64,000 bases of DNA from Lysinibacillus fusiformis (GTDB lineage Bacteria; Bacillota; Bacilli; Bacillales_A; Planococcaceae), in NCBI RefSeq assembly GCF_002845985.1, contig NZ_PDFK01000010.1, forward strand, positions 44,706 through 108,705, read 5' to 3'. Positions 45,964 to 55,407 of the stretch are shown here, piece after piece. The position numbers and the translations under genes were made by a program. How positions within the stretch are numbered: the first letter of the stretch is position 1; every line of letters starts with the position of its first letter. Below the pieces are notes generated by a model, which had not been told where the DNA came from, searched no databases, and saw nothing but the letters and a program-made list of their open reading frames with translations.

Positions 45964-48900
45964 TTATGAGTTTATTGATTCATATAGCTGTTCTAATTTC
46001 TTAGATAATTTATTATATGCCTTTTGCCATGCTTCCTCATCATCTTTAAGTAATATTACTTCTTTCACTTTTTGTAGATCACTTTCAGCCTGTGTAAGCT
46101 TGCTATAATTTTTGACAAGTTTTTGTTGCATAGCTGTTAAGCTATTATAGTTATCCTTTATAGCGATCAATCGATTTTCTAAGTCGGACACATAATATCC
46201 ATCTACTTGCAATTCATTGATTGAATCAATGATCTTTAATACGACATCATTGGCTGTTTGCTCACTTGTTTCCATTTTTTGAATCTCTTCCAATAAACTC
46301 GTTAACTGTCCATTCATCTCGGCCTCATAGCCCTCTAATAAACTAATCTGTAGCGTTGTGAGCTTTCGAAAATCTTTCATAATCGCCGATGGATTTTTTT
46401 CTAGATTCGTCTGGAATTTCTTAATAAAGGACTCAACAGCTTTGACGTCACTTATTGCTTGTTTAAGATCCTGAGCATTGGTAATTAGTTTTTTCTCAGT
46501 AGAGGAAAGAGCATTGTACTTGTTAATCATATCCTTTACTTCATTTAGCGAAAAAATATAGCCATTTGCATCCATAAGTTCTTTATTTAAGTCGTTATAA
46601 TTCTCTGTATATTCTTCGATTTTATTGCTGATTTTTACATAAAGAGGTTGAGCTAATTCTTGCTGAATGGCATTTAATTTGCTGTATGCTTTTTGAACAG
46701 CCTGTAGCTTCGAATATTGTTTAGTGGAATCTGCCACAGATAATGCCTCATTGACCTTCTTATCAAAGGATCGGACCGCTCTCACATTGGCTTCGGCAGC
46801 TTTTAAGTCTGCATAATTTATCACATATTTCTTTACGCCTTTAGGCAACTCTTTATATTTATTGACTAATTCGTCCACAGCTCTAGCATAGCTTTCAAAG
46901 TCAGACGAATCGTTAAGAGCATTTTTAATGTCATCACTGAATTTCTTACCTGCAGTTGCATCGTTACTTGTCTCACCAGGAATCTCATTATTCGTAGGAA
47001 TTTCATTCAAAAGAGTAGCATTATAAACATACTTTTGCTGAGATATAGTTAATTTATTATACGCTTTTAATGCAGAATGAAAGGCCGACTGTATTTTGTT
47101 AAATTTCGTTTCAGGTTTCAATAGCGCCTTATATTTTTCTATTTGGATAATGACTTTTTCAGCTGCCTTTAAATCCTTTTGCATTTGAAGCATTTCGTTT
47201 TTTGTCGCCATATCATTATAGGACTTTAAACTTTTTTGCAGTGAGATGATGGTATTGACTTTCGATTTAAGTGTTTCCCATTCATTCGCTAATCCTGCTG
47301 CCCCTTTCACCTCGGCTAGCAATTGCTCCAGCTCTTCGATTGTCGTACGTTCTGCGTTTTCAGCTTCCACTAGAAGGGGTAGCTTATATTCTACCAATCC
47401 TTGCTGACGTAAGTTCAGCTTCAAATAGGCTGACCGAATGCTTTTAGCTGTTGCTACCTTTTGTTTAGGCGTCTGTCCTTGCAATTTATCAAATAGCTTT
47501 TCAAATTTTTGTGCACTTTTTAAATCTGCTTTTGCCATTGTTAAAATGGCTTGATTTTGCACAACCGTTTTATACTCCGGTAAAAGGGCATTAATTTTAG
47601 CATCTATATCTGCTATTTTTTCCGCTAAGACATTCGTTGTTTCTGAAGCGTATTGTGGGATCGGATCCATACCGTCTCCCAATAACTCTGTAATCAGTCT
47701 ATTGATTTCACCAAGCTTTGCAAGCTCCTTTTGACTATCTGGATTTTTCAGCAATAAATCTACTATTTGCTGATAAATATTACCAGCATCTAAGCTTCGT
47801 TGTAAATAATCCAGTTGATCATATTCAGCCTTTAGTTGTTGAAGCTGTTGGAGGCTACTCTTTCCATCTAATGCTTTTATTTGCGCTGCAAGACGCTCTA
47901 CTTTGGCAATATCAGCTACAGCACGCTGCAATATCGAGTAGTTTGTCACCTGTGCCTTTGCTGCTGGTGTTAATTTTTGATATTGATTGTCTATCTGAGA
48001 TAGAACTGACTTTATATCTTCTCTATAGATAACACGTTTTTGGGTATCCATTGTGAGCAACGTGGCAATTTGTTTTTCAATAGCTTTTATGTGATTGTCT
48101 GAAATACGGATTGGCGTTACGGCAATACCAGAAATCACTTGATCTCCCACTTTTGCAGTAACCTTCACCACAATATCCTTCATTGCTGAATCCTGTGTAT
48201 CTTTAGGAATCATATAGGAAGGAGTGGAGGCATTGGGGATGATAGAATAACTACTTCCTACCTTATATAGCCATTGATAGGTAAACGAAATTTGTTTCGA
48301 CTCTAACGTGATTTTTTGTGAAGTATCCGTTTCTGTTGTAACAACAGGGATTTTCACTTTAAGCGTATCTCCAGGCACGACAAAATCTCCACCTGTGAAG
48401 CCTTCAAATTCAATTGCTTCTATACTTAAATTCAGCTTCTGAATCTTTTTATTCGGACTTACATATACCAATCCATCTTCTGTTTTGGCCTCCACAAAGA
48501 TCAGTTTATCAGCAGCTAAAGGTGGTATAACGAGCTCTAATTTCGTTTCATTTGCAATGGGTTTCGCCTTATTATCTTCTAGGACATACCATTGAAAATT
48601 TGTAAATACAGTCGGTTTATTTGTGTTACTTGATAAACCTTCAATTTTAGCGACTAACTTACCATTCACATAATCATTGCCTTCAGTGGAAAGAGTTCCT
48701 TTAACAACGATTTTTTTACTTTCATACATTTTCCCACGGTCATCTGTAACCTTAACAATAATGGATTTTCCTAATGCATCTGAAGGTATTAAATAGACGT
48801 TGCTAGTTTGTGAAGAAAGCAGCTCCTCTACGCCCGCTTTCACAAAATACCATTCGTACTGATAATTAGCATCTTTTGGTAAGGAGGTGATATCAGCCTT

Positions 48901-49023
48901 TAATTCTGTCCCTACCATACCACTTCCTTCAATAGTTACCTGCTCTGAAGCAGCATGTGCATCGATAGGCATAATAATAGCTGCTGGGGCTACTGCCATT
49001 AATAAGAATTTTGCCTTAGTCAT
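45964..49023 (-). CDS. Giant secreted helical-repeat protein, copy 2
   Basis: A 1019-residue paralogue of the 955-residue protein, same plan: signal peptide (residues 1-24, IDAHAASEQ), three Ig-like segments (NYQYEWYFVKAG, FQWYVLEDNKAKPIANETKL, FTYQWLYKVGSSYSII) and about six helical repeats with the NYxxLxxA signature (NYSILQRAVADI, NYADLKAAEANV, NYSKLTQAESDL). It ends with AWQKAYNKLSKKLEQLY, nearly as in copy 1. It probably arose by tandem duplication. Function unknown; extracellular and likely wall-associated. Confidence 0.72.
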   Translation of the reverse strand: MTKAKFLLMAVAPAAIIMPIDAHAASEQVTIEGSGMVGTELKADITSLPKDANYQYEWYFVKAGVEELLSSQTSNVYLIPSDALGKSIIVKVTDDRGKMYESKKIVVKGTLSTEGNDYVNGKLVAKIEGLSSNTNKPTVFTNFQWYVLEDNKAKPIANETKLELVIPPLAADKLIFVEAKTEDGLVYVSPNKKIQKLNLSIEAIEFEGFTGGDFVVPGDTLKVKIPVVTTETDTSQKITLESKQISFTYQWLYKVGSSYSIIPNASTPSYMIPKDTQDSAMKDIVVKVTAKVGDQVISGIAVTPIRISDNHIKAIEKQIATLLTMDTQKRVIYREDIKSVLSQIDNQYQKLTPAAKAQVTNYSILQRAVADIAKVERLAAQIKALDGKSSLQQLQQLKAEYDQLDYLQRSLDAGNIYQQIVDLLLKNPDSQKELAKLGEINRLITELLGDGMDPIPQYASETTNVLAEKIADIDAKINALLPEYKTVVQNQAILTMAKADLKSAQKFEKLFDKLQGQTPKQKVATAKSIRSAYLKLNLRQQGLVEYKLPLLVEAENAERTTIEELEQLLAEVKGAAGLANEWETLKSKVNTIISLQKSLKSYNDMATKNEMLQMQKDLKAAEKVIIQIEKYKALLKPETKFNKIQSAFHSALKAYNKLTISQQKYVYNATLLNEIPTNNEIPGETSNDATAGKKFSDDIKNALNDSSDFESYARAVDELVNKYKELPKGVKKYVINYADLKAAEANVRAVRSFDKKVNEALSVADSTKQYSKLQAVQKAYSKLNAIQQELAQPLYVKISNKIEEYTENYNDLNKELMDANGYIFSLNEVKDMINKYNALSSTEKKLITNAQDLKQAISDVKAVESFIKKFQTNLEKNPSAIMKDFRKLTTLQISLLEGYEAEMNGQLTSLLEEIQKMETSEQTANDVVLKIIDSINELQVDGYYVSDLENRLIAIKDNYNSLTAMQQKLVKNYSKLTQAESDLQKVKEVILLKDDEEAWQKAYNKLSKKLEQLYESINS

Positions 49024-49151
49024 TCAAAATCCGCTCCTTACATTATGTATATATCACATATTATAGCAATACTTTCCACCTACTAGCAATGACACTTCAA
49101 ATAATGGGATCTCTAATGAGAGCGTTTCACTAGTATAAAATGTTATGAAAA

Positions 49152-49205
49152 AACAAAAGCCTTCTAATCCACATTCGTAGCATCGACGAAGAGATTAAAA
49201 GGTGA
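49152..49205 (-). terminator. Terminator after comP
   Basis: CCTTTTAATC / GATTAGAAGG outer stem with inner CTTCGTCG/CGAAT stem, followed by CTTTTGTTTTTT on the minus strand. Confidence 0.7.
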
Positions 49206-49239
49206 AAAAAGTATGCCTATGTGCTTCTGCTTCATTTGC

Positions 49240-51582
49240 TTATCCACGAATCATATAAGTTGGACGGTTCAGGGTACTATACGTATAAGAGTGTGTATGA
49301 TTCGTTTCACTTACGATAATTCGAATGGTCATCCCTTCTCCTACTTTGCTGTCTAAGGTGAATTTCCCATTAAAAGCCTGAACTCGCTCTTGCATACCTT
49401 GAATGCCCATAGAATCGGCAAGTAAAATATCATCTATATGACAACCCACCCCGTCATCGGTATACAATATTTCAAAGCCCTCTTCGGTACCCAATAAATA
49501 AATTTCTACTGTATGGGCATACGAATGCTTTAAAGCATTGTTTAATAATTCTTGGAACAGTCGATAAATCATTAAATTCAAACGCTCATCCTCTAAATAA
49601 AGACGGTCAATGGTATAGATCAAAACAAAATCAGCACGTTTATGGATTTTTTGTATAAGCTTCTCAAGGGCTGCATTTAAACCCAATGTATCTAAGAGTG
49701 GAGGCTTTAAATTTTCACAATAGCCCCTTAAATCATTCAATGAGGTAAGCATATGTTCATGAAGCTTCACAAGTTTTGTGGGGATCTCCTCTTTTTCCTT
49801 TGTATGCATGAGAACACCCATTTCTCTCGCAATATGAAGCTGTTCTTGTAAAATCGTATCATGAAGTTCCTGAGCAAGCTGATATTTTTCTTCCTCGAAG
49901 CGTAGCCAAAGTAATTTGTTGAGCCATGGCAGCTGTCGATTATCAGCCTCTTTCATATGCTTTAACTGATTTAAAAGCTCCTCGACCATTTTTGTATTTT
50001 CGATAAAATTATTTAAATAGAGCAGCAGCAATTCGAGCCATAACAATTCCTCATCCTTCAGATAAATCGATTTATTATGATCCACAACAAGAATGCGTTT
50101 ATAATTTGCATCTTGATGAATAAAGGCGATATAGAAATGATCTGTTTTTTTAATATCCCCTAAACCTAATCGTTCGACTAGAACCTCATCAATCTGATGC
50201 TGCGTGTATTCCTTGGATTTGTTCGTCAATGTCACTTGATGTGTTTGAAAATCATAGGTTAAAACATATACCCTTTCCATTTCAAGCTGGAGCACAACCT
50301 CCTGCACAAATTTCTCCAATAAATCCTCAATCTTTACAACTCTCCCAATACTATCGACGGTTGTATACAAGCGGTGGATGTAATCCCCTTTTGTAGAAAA
50401 TAAAATTTTCCGCTTACGATAATCAATCCGCTCTTTTATATAAAACAAAGCCATTAACGATAGAAAGGCAAAAAAGAAAATCTCCGTCATGCGCGTAATG
50501 GATAGATCGGTCAATAAATATAAACCGGCTAATAACCAAATTGTAAAGCCAAAGGAAAAATTAAAATAATAACGTAATCGAGAAATAAAATACTCCATAT
50601 CGAAAATACGTTCAGTTAGCTGTGTGAATATGAAGCTAAATGGAATAAGCATTAAAAAAAGTGAACATACGTCACCAGAGAGTATATGTTTATGAAAGAA
50701 AATTTCTGGTATTGCAAACAAAAAAAGAAATGGTAAGAATGGGATAATAATGCTCAATAAAAAAAGCTTTAACTGAGGTGTTTTATATATTATATAACCT
50801 CTTCCTAGTATAGAAAGAATTACTACTAGTAAAATTAAAAATAACAATAGAGTAATTTTTGAGAATAATGGATTTGTAGATGGGTAAATAATACTCAATA
50901 TACTAAGGAAAACAATAGTTAAAGGTATTGAATATAATATTTTAATTTTTTGAATAAAACCCCATTTTAAATTCAAAAATAAAAAATAATTTCTTAAAAA
51001 ATGTATTAAAATAACAAGACAAAGTAACATGCTACTTCGATTAACAACTGTACCAACACTATTTAGCCTTCCTGATGCACCAATACTCACATAAGCCAAA
51101 GAAACAGTTAGAATAAATAAAATAAGTAAATTAATTAAGCTTGTGTTCTTTTGTTTATAGTATAGGTAAATTGAGATAAGTAAACTTAATAAATAGAAGC
51201 TTCCTGGTATTACCAATACATATAATAGTTGTTCTGGGATGTCGAATGGGGCAATATGTAAATGTATAATTTCCCCGTTTTTTTTCAACAGTGTTAATTC
51301 TTTAGCAACTCTAATGACAGGATTATAAGTAATATTCTCCAATTCCTCGATCTTTTGCCCATCAATTTCTAGAATAATGTCACCAGAAGCAATTTTTTGC
51401 TTGTCTGCCCATTCTTTATAGTATGGATCAATTATTAACCACTGATCATTTTTTTCTTGTAATTTGATACCCAAAAAAGGTGTGCTATAAGTGACATAAA
51501 GTAAATAAATCCCCAAAATTAAATATGCACTTATAGCAAACCATAACCATTTATTTTTTATTAACTTAGTACCAAAGACCAT
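49240..51582 (-). CDS. comP: Sensor histidine kinase ComP-like
   Basis: A 780-residue membrane kinase (B. subtilis ComP 769). N-terminal TM, then a PDZ-like extracytoplasmic domain (about 35-115, KIASGDIILEIDGQKIEEL), followed by eight or nine TM segments to about 390, a cytosolic linker, then HisKA_3 with QELHDTILQEQLHIAREMG (phospho-His near 574) and a HATPase with LLNNALKHS, DDGVGCHID and GIQGMQERVQAFNGKF. The start overlaps the upstream pheromone gene by 17 bases, as in comX-comP. No response regulator follows, so the ComA partner must be elsewhere. Confidence 0.88.
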   Translation of the reverse strand: MVFGTKLIKNKWLWFAISAYLILGIYLLYVTYSTPFLGIKLQEKNDQWLIIDPYYKEWADKQKIASGDIILEIDGQKIEELENITYNPVIRVAKELTLLKKNGEIIHLHIAPFDIPEQLLYVLVIPGSFYLLSLLISIYLYYKQKNTSLINLLILFILTVSLAYVSIGASGRLNSVGTVVNRSSMLLCLVILIHFLRNYFLFLNLKWGFIQKIKILYSIPLTIVFLSILSIIYPSTNPLFSKITLLLFLILLVVILSILGRGYIIYKTPQLKLFLLSIIIPFLPFLFLFAIPEIFFHKHILSGDVCSLFLMLIPFSFIFTQLTERIFDMEYFISRLRYYFNFSFGFTIWLLAGLYLLTDLSITRMTEIFFFAFLSLMALFYIKERIDYRKRKILFSTKGDYIHRLYTTVDSIGRVVKIEDLLEKFVQEVVLQLEMERVYVLTYDFQTHQVTLTNKSKEYTQHQIDEVLVERLGLGDIKKTDHFYIAFIHQDANYKRILVVDHNKSIYLKDEELLWLELLLLYLNNFIENTKMVEELLNQLKHMKEADNRQLPWLNKLLWLRFEEEKYQLAQELHDTILQEQLHIAREMGVLMHTKEKEEIPTKLVKLHEHMLTSLNDLRGYCENLKPPLLDTLGLNAALEKLIQKIHKRADFVLIYTIDRLYLEDERLNLMIYRLFQELLNNALKHSYAHTVEIYLLGTEEGFEILYTDDGVGCHIDDILLADSMGIQGMQERVQAFNGKFTLDSKVGEGMTIRIIVSETNHTHSYTYSTLNRPTYMIRG

Positions 51583-51724
51583 TTTCTAATCGAACATCTT
51601 CATCAAACGAATCCAAGATTGCCTTTTGTTCAAGTGCTGAAATACCAATAAGAGAAGCTTTTTTTTCTTTTAACAATGTTACCAACGACGGATTTTGCTC
51701 TAAATATTGAATAACGTTAATCAT
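51566..51724 (-). CDS. comX: ComX-like competence pheromone precursor
   Basis: A 52-residue peptide gene behind GAGGAG (51731-51736) and an ATG. It begins MINVIQYLEQ, has the ComX-like middle VTLLKEKKASLIGIS and ends DVRLENGLWY with a single Trp one residue from the end. ComX precursors are 52-58 residues, share the ALIGF-type centre and carry the to-be-prenylated Trp close to the C-terminus. Its 3' end overlaps the comP start by 17 bases. The comQ modifying enzyme expected upstream is absent, which is unusual. Confidence 0.82.
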   Translation of the reverse strand: MINVIQYLEQNPSLVTLLKEKKASLIGISALEQKAILDSFDEDVRLENGLWY

Positions 51725-51954
51725 TAAAATCTCCTCATTTCATTAGTTTTTTTAAGATTATAGTTACAAGTATTTGCCAATAAGTTCTTTATTAAAGTAA
51801 TTATTAACCATATATGTAACTATATTTTCATTATACTATCTCCCTCCAATAATTCAACATAATTTTCTAAAAAATACAAAAAATTAATAGGATATGTAAT
51901 AATTTTGCTATATTTCTCAAATCAAATTCTCCAAAAATAGACATAAAATCAAAT

Positions 51955-51992
51955 AAAAAGCCTATTCCCAATAGTAGGAATAAGCTTCTAAT
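51955..51992 (-). terminator. Terminator after SUKH gene
   Basis: AAGCTTATTCC / GGAATAGGCTT hairpin with one mismatch, T-rich on the minus strand, separating it from comX. Confidence 0.8.
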
Positions 51993-52002
51993 AGTTGCAT
52001 AG

Positions 52003-52395
52003 CTATATTGTTTCTAACTGACAGCCATCTTGTAGCCACTTGTTTAAATCGGATGTGATTAACGTAGCATGTTGGGGATTCATATCACCACAATCCACCG
52101 CAAAAACGTGACCATCCTCTCCTTGTCTATTCATTAGAAAAACCATTCCACCTCCATCATCACCAATGGCTATATAGCCCTTCGCATATTCTGCTACTTC
52201 CCAAGTCTCGTTTCTTTCTAGCAATTCTACTGTACCGTAAATTAACACGCCGTTAGTGAACGATAAACCATTCATCTCTTTTAAGACATATCGATAAACT
52301 TGAGGGAGATGGAAAGTCAGGCCCTTCTCCACATGTAGAATTTCGTGCTCTGTAGCAGGTAGATTGGCCGCCGCACTATTATGTAGTGGGTACAT
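52003..52395 (-). CDS. SMI1/KNR4 (SUKH) family protein
   Basis: A 130-residue protein. A SUKH core is visible: FHLPQVYRYVLKEMNGLSFT, GVLIYGTVELLERNETWEV, YIAIGDDGGGMVFLMNRQ and FAVDCGDMNPQHATLITSDL. SUKH proteins act mainly as immunity proteins against polymorphic toxins. The start at ATG 52395 is preferred (AAAGGATG 8-10 bases ahead); a frame to 52443 runs into the upstream gene. It follows the ADP-ribosylglycohydrolase by 35 bases, so the two may form one defence unit. Confidence 0.8.
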   Translation of the reverse strand: MYPLHNSAAANLPATEHEILHVEKGLTFHLPQVYRYVLKEMNGLSFTNGVLIYGTVELLERNETWEVAEYAKGYIAIGDDGGGMVFLMNRQGEDGHVFAVDCGDMNPQHATLITSDLNKWLQDGCQLETI

Positions 52396-52430
52396 TTCGT
52401 CACCATCCTTTCGTTTGAAATAGCTTACAC

Positions 52431-53372
52431 CTAAGCTGCACAAAATTCGTAAAATGCCATGATTAAGTGGTCAATCTCTTTTTTCTTAATCATTTTATCC
52501 AACCATTCATGTGGAATTTCATCCATATTCTTATACATACCCGCAATAGCGCCCGTAATGGCTGCAACGGTATCTGTATCTTCTCCCAGATTTACAGCCC
52601 TTAGAATAGCCTCTTTAAACGTTGTAGAATTACCTACACACCAGATTGCTGCCTCTAGTGAATGGACAATATAGCCGCTTGAGCTAATCTCACGCTCTGG
52701 AATCTTTAAAAAGTTTTCCTCAAAAATCCTTGCATATGCATTTAGCTCCGCTCGCAGATCATCCTGTAAATGACTTTGGAGCAATGAATATACCTCCTTT
52801 AAGGCTGCTTCTAGCGTATTATTTCGATACAAGCTTAATAGCAATTCAATATAAATGATGGACCCAACGATTGAACGTGGATGGGCATGCGTAATTTCTG
52901 TATATTGTTGTACCCATGCTTTTCTTTTATCAAAATCTAACTCATTCATCACCACAAATACGATAGGCGCTATCCTCATAAGGGTGCCATTGCCATTATC
53001 AAACTCGCCCGTTTTCCCACAATGCTCAGGTAAAACACCATTTTTATAGTTCGTAACGGCTTCAGCAGTCGTGATGCCTATATCAAACATTTCTCCAAAT
53101 GGTGTAAGATAGCCCTGCTCCATGTATCGTACAAACTTATTCATTAAGGTTTTCGTATCGCCTTTTTCAATGATATTTTCGACTAAACATAACGTTAAAG
53201 AAGTATCATCAGACCAAGTACCTGGTGGCTGATTGTAAGTCCCGTACCCGGTCACATCCTGCACATGGAAAGTCCCTCTTTGCTTAAACTCAACAGGTAC
53301 TCCCATTAGATCACCGATAATCCCACCATATAATGTTGCAAACACTCGTGCCTTTAAATTTGTATCTACCAT
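52431..53372 (-). CDS. ADP-ribosylglycohydrolase family protein (DraG-like)
   Basis: A 313-residue hydrolase that removes ADP-ribose from modified targets. Metal-binding motifs are YGGIIGDLMGVPVEFKQRG at the N-terminus, TWSDDTSLTLCLVENI near residue 52, GEFDNGNGTLMRIAPIVFVV near 122 and LGEDTDTVAAITGAIAGMYK near 273. These four blocks are standard for the family. With the SUKH gene downstream it could neutralise an ADP-ribosylating toxin, an inference from neighbourhood only. Confidence 0.88.
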   Translation of the reverse strand: MVDTNLKARVFATLYGGIIGDLMGVPVEFKQRGTFHVQDVTGYGTYNQPPGTWSDDTSLTLCLVENIIEKGDTKTLMNKFVRYMEQGYLTPFGEMFDIGITTAEAVTNYKNGVLPEHCGKTGEFDNGNGTLMRIAPIVFVVMNELDFDKRKAWVQQYTEITHAHPRSIVGSIIYIELLLSLYRNNTLEAALKEVYSLLQSHLQDDLRAELNAYARIFEENFLKIPEREISSSGYIVHSLEAAIWCVGNSTTFKEAILRAVNLGEDTDTVAAITGAIAGMYKNMDEIPHEWLDKMIKKKEIDHLIMAFYEFCAA

Positions 53373-53412
53373 CGGATGTCACTTCCCCTTTCTATGTCAA
53401 ACATAATACAAA

Positions 53413-53453
53413 AAAGACGATAATTGAAGATGTGAATCTTCCCCCATCGTCTG
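53413..53453. terminator. Hairpin upstream of the ADP-ribosylglycohydrolase
   Basis: Nested stem GACGAT / ATCGTC with inner GAAGAT / ATCTTC. It is preceded by AAAAAA on the plus strand, giving T-run termination on the minus strand, i.e. for the frameshifted gene at 53587-53903. Confidence 0.65.
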
Positions 53454-53586
53454 TCCTATAAAGTGGACTCTATTGATATTTTTTCATAAATATTTATGTT
53501 TATACTAATACCTCAAACTGCTATTTTTCAAAAAGATCATACGAAACAATCCCACTCCTAACAAAAAAACATATGAAAAAAAGTGC

Positions 53587-53903
53587 TTATGACACTGCTA
53601 CACCACAGCTCATAAATTCTACTCGACTTGCACGTCTACCTATCATCTCTTTAAAATGTGAGTAATGCTCTGGCCTTGCTTCAATTGTTATGGAACGTAG
53701 GTTTCTCTAAAGTGCTTGAAATATATATGAATGTATACATCGTCACTTTTATGCATGTGCAATTCATAGCTATATGTTCCCCTATAAATCTTCATTTTCA
53801 CTTTATATTTCTGCACTCCGACCATATAAACACGTAAAAATGCCGAATGTGGTACATCCTTATAATCTATAACAAACTTATCTATCGAAACCTCTATTTC
53901 CAT
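53587..53903 (-). pseudogene. Small gene with frameshift, function unknown
   Basis: The frame from ATG 53903 (MEIEVSIDKFVIDYKDVPHS, with AAGGAG nearby) ends at 53688 after HIYFKHFRETYVP. A coding-like continuation sits in another frame: TIEARPEHYSHFKEMIGRRA then SRVEFMSCGVAVS, with stop at 53587. One indel near 53700 would join them into about 105 residues. I do not recognise the family. It could be an immunity protein of the array. Confidence 0.5.
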
Positions 53904-54413
53904 CGCATGTTCTTCTCCTTGTATGCTAGTACTTATATAAAATTTAACACTTAGTACACTAATTAATAATCGTAATCTTTTCAATTTACGTATCTAAACA
54001 TGCAAAAAAGCACTCCTTGATGGTCTAGCCTTCATGAGTTATTAATTCAAATTCAAGGAATCTTTAACCGTAAACAAGTTTTAAATGACTCTGTCATATT
54101 ATACCTTGTATTTATCGCCACGAGCTTAGTCAGTATCATTCGTTATTAACTATTCCCAGCCCCATATACCCTCACCATGTAAAATGTCATCTCGCTTATT
54201 TCTCATGCTTTTTATTATTGGGTAACACTCATGATGGCACTGCCTTCATAACATGTTGATTTTGAGTAGGGCATGGTTTTATCTTATTAACAAATTCTAA
54301 TTTCTCTTTCTACTCATCTGTTATGAGCTGTAACCCTAGAGTCGATTTCATTGATTCTAAAGCTTCTTATCAAAGTTAATTTATACTTCTTATTTTCAAT
54401 GTTTAACCTTTGT
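53904..54413. other. Gene-free spacer in the toxin/immunity array
   Basis: No gene was recognised. It holds one copy of a diverged spacer repeat at 54107-54199. Confidence 0.5.
54107..54199. repeat. Spacer repeat, copy 1
   Basis: It shares TTTATCGCCAC, AGC and GTAAAATGTCATCT with 57791-57867 in the same order and spacing, with diverged middle text. It lies downstream of an immunity gene (minus strand). Confidence 0.55.
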
Positions 54414-54806
54414 TTACTTCTTTATTTCAATACCGAATCTCTTTTGAATTTGAGTTAAGTTCTCCACAACAATTAATTTATTCTGAGGATATATGGATAG
54501 GTATTCCTGAGCTACTTTAAGTAAATACTCGAAAAACATCTCATAATCCACAATTGAATATACTTCAGTACTAGTTACTGGAAGAGTTGTTGTAAAATTC
54601 ACTCCAGTATCTCCAAAGTACTCTTCATCATTAGGAGTGCATTCAGTTGCAAAATAACAACTAGTATAACCAATACCAAATCCTTTGCCATTTTTAAACT
54701 CATTAAGTGCCTCTAAAAAATATCCATTACCTAAAGTCCTGTAATAAGCCTCCATATTTTCAATTTTTTCTTGTGTATCTTTCACATAATAAATTTCATC
54801 ATCCAT
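54414..54806 (-). CDS. CdiI-type ribonuclease-toxin immunity protein
   Basis: A 130-residue cytosolic protein. It shows YFLEALNEFKNGKGFGIGYT, then CYFATECTPNDEEYFGDTGV, PVTSTEVYSIVDYEMFFEYL and a terminal LTQIQKRFGIEIK, the pattern of CdiI proteins that neutralise EndoU-type CdiA tips. It follows the EndoU-like toxin fragment by 25 bases, so the pair is a displaced toxin/immunity cassette. AAAGGTATG precedes it. Confidence 0.75.
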   Translation of the reverse strand: MDDEIYYVKDTQEKIENMEAYYRTLGNGYFLEALNEFKNGKGFGIGYTSCYFATECTPNDEEYFGDTGVNFTTTLPVTSTEVYSIVDYEMFFEYLLKVAQEYLSIYPQNKLIVVENLTQIQKRFGIEIKK

Positions 54807-54831
54807 ATTTATTAAACATACCTTTCTTTTA

Positions 54832-55404
54832 TTATTTTGGAATTACAGGGAAGAAATTACTTATTTCCCCGGTAACTTTATTTTTATAACCTATGAATTG
54901 CAATTTTTTACCATCAACTTCGGCATATCCAATAATCTCATCAGAAATAGCATTTGGCCGAGAGTCAATTCTTACTCTACCATTTTGAATGCCTTCTTCC
55001 ATTGCTTCCCTACCCAACTTTAATATCTGTTCATCAGAAAAAACCTTTGGGTCATATACTGTCTTAGGATTCTTATACTCTTTCCATTGTCCAGTAAATT
55101 TACCTTTTCCACCATTTTCTTTACTCAATCCATCATAAACAGGAAGCTTATATTTTACCTCATAAATTCCTGAAATATCAGGATGAGACGTTTTAGTAAC
55201 AGCTTGATTAATATCCTTAACTTGATTACCAAAGTTATCTAAAATAAATTGTTCAAAGTTCTCAAGATTGTGACCACCCTTTATTCCAATATTCGGTTTT
55301 GCTTTAAAACCCTCCACTTCGGTTAAATGTGTATCATAACCCTTTTTAAAAGTAACATCTTTTACCGTACCCTTATTCGCAACAGGTTTACTATTGGTGC
55401 TATT
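54832..55404 (-). pseudogene. Orphan toxin C-terminus, EndoU/CdiA-like
   Basis: An open frame from a TAG at 55405-55407 down to the stop at 54832 without its own start. It reads NSTNSKPVANKGTVKDVTFK, then IGIKGGHNLENFEQFIL, SGIYEVKYKLPVYDG, KTVYDPKVFSDEQILKLGRE and FIGYKNKVTGEISNFFPVI. The KGGHN His, the KTVYDP block and the final FFP are hallmarks of bacterial EndoU (CdiA) RNase tips. A GTG at 55317 could in principle start it. The upstream RHS or CdiA body is absent: a displaced toxin tip, silent until recombined. Confidence 0.75.
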
Positions 55405-55407
55405 CTA

